Below, one piece after another: positions 5,768 through 6,263 of a stretch of DNA of 6,263 nt (the first letter of the stretch is position 1; each line of letters opens with the position of its first letter). Both the position numbers and the translations under genes were made by a program. The notes under the pieces were generated by a model. It was not told where the DNA came from and made no database searches. It worked only from the letters and a program-made list of their open reading frames with translations. The DNA is taken from positions 1 through 6,263 of the forward strand of contig JABGPX010000215.1 of assembly GCA_018644745.1 (NCBI GenBank). The letters are read 5' to 3'. This DNA is from Spirochaetales bacterium (lineage in GTDB: Bacteria; Spirochaetota; Spirochaetia; ARS1246).

Positions 5768-5785
5768 CAGATATATTAGATATCA
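5759..5785. promoter_or_regulatory. Two palindromes over the -10 region, likely operator
   Basis: TGATA-A-TATCA at 5759-5769 is a perfect 11-base palindrome lying on the -10 box. Directly next to it GATAT-ATTAG-ATATC (5770-5784) is a second inverted repeat. Both share the GATA/TATC half-site, so they may be tandem sites for one repressor or activator covering the transcription start of the polyol dehydrogenase gene. The regulator is not in the window. Confidence 0.4.
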
Positions 5786-5805
5786 AAAGCGAATCGGGAG
5801 TGTCC

Positions 5806-6263
5806 ATGATTGCTGCATATCTGGAGCGGGCCGGAAAGCTGTCTTTGAGGGAAGTTGATACGCCTGATTATGCCAGCGATGAGGTGCTGGTGAGGGTTTA
5901 TGCCACCGGTATCTGCGGCAGCGATCTGCACTACTTCAGGGATGGCAGGATCAAGAATAACATCATCACCGAGCCGCTGATCCTCGGTCATGAGTCATCG
6001 GGCACAGTTGCTGGACTCGGATCTGATGTTACCCACCTCCGCGAGGGCGACAGGGTCACGATTGAGCCGGGGGTTCCCTGCCTCAAATGCGAGCACTGCC
6101 TCTCAGGCAGGTACAATCTCTGCGTAAATGTAATGTTCCTCGGCGCGCCCCCCTCCCACGGATCATTCAGGGAGTTCATCAGCCACAAGGCCCTTTTTGT
6201 GCATAAACTTCCGGAGAATGCCTCTTTTGAAGATGGTGCCTGTATTGAGCCGCTTGCCGTCGG
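5806..6263 (+). CDS. Zinc-dependent sorbitol/xylitol (L-iditol 2-) dehydrogenase-type protein (partial, N-terminal part)
   Basis: This is a cytoplasmic medium-chain dehydrogenase that would oxidise a polyol such as sorbitol or xylitol to the ketose with NAD. The first 152 residues are present. Catalytic zinc ligands are visible: C38 in TGICGSDLHYF (35-44), H62 and E63 in LGHESSGTV (60-68), and E148 in IEPLAV. The structural zinc lobe C92-x2-C95-x2-C98-x7-C106 is intact. The HYFRDGRI stretch after CGSD and the FLGAPPSHGSFREFI segment (111-125) are typical of the sorbitol/xylitol branch, not of threonine or alcohol dehydrogenases. The nucleotide-binding half lies beyond the window. ATG 5806 is chosen for the GGAG site ending five bases upstream. 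Carbohydrate-dependent control is suggested by the palindromes over its promoter. Exact substrate cannot be given from this part alone. Confidence 0.92.
   Translation, partial: MIAAYLERAGKLSLREVDTPDYASDEVLVRVYATGICGSDLHYFRDGRIKNNIITEPLILGHESSGTVAGLGSDVTHLREGDRVTIEPGVPCLKCEHCLSGRYNLCVNVMFLGAPPSHGSFREFISHKALFVHKLPENASFEDGACIEPLAV

Overview
The window comes from a bacterial chromosome of roughly balanced base composition with short intergenic gaps. The gene set (a NusG domain II membrane protein followed by a Gx-transporter family protein, an extra-long protein encoded beside a radical SAM enzyme, an inositol-phosphatase family enzyme and a polyol dehydrogenase) would fit an anaerobic or fermentative lineage. 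A spirochaete is my best guess, but nothing in the sequence proves it. No RNA gene, insertion sequence or CRISPR array was seen.

Layout. On the minus strand at 1-791 is the start of an inositol monophosphatase family enzyme, cut by the window edge. Divergent from it, 808-2479 is a tight plus-strand run: a possible 51-residue ORF, a NusG domain II protein, a Gx-transporter (heptaprenyl diphosphate synthase component I family) protein, and a membrane protein that looks like an ECF transporter T component. All junctions overlap, so one transcript is likely. At 2563-3087 there is a secreted or membrane-anchored protein whose reading frame is split by a single in-frame TAA; the second half carries a BamE/SmpA-like motif and has no proper start of its own.

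The minus strand at 3107-5526 holds the most unusual part: two genes overlapping by ATGA. The first makes a 321-residue protein with an N-terminal segment like the leader of radical-SAM-modified peptides, then a hydrophobic export segment, a region like the globular part of a type II secretion pseudopilin, and a C-terminal Ig-like domain similar to the one ending penicillin-binding protein 1C. The second is a radical SAM enzyme with an N-terminal B12-binding-type domain. I infer that the enzyme acts on the first protein, which would make this a candidate modification system for a large envelope protein.

After a 279-base divergent intergenic region with a credible promoter and palindromes, the plus strand from 5806 starts a zinc-dependent sorbitol/xylitol-type dehydrogenase that runs off the window.
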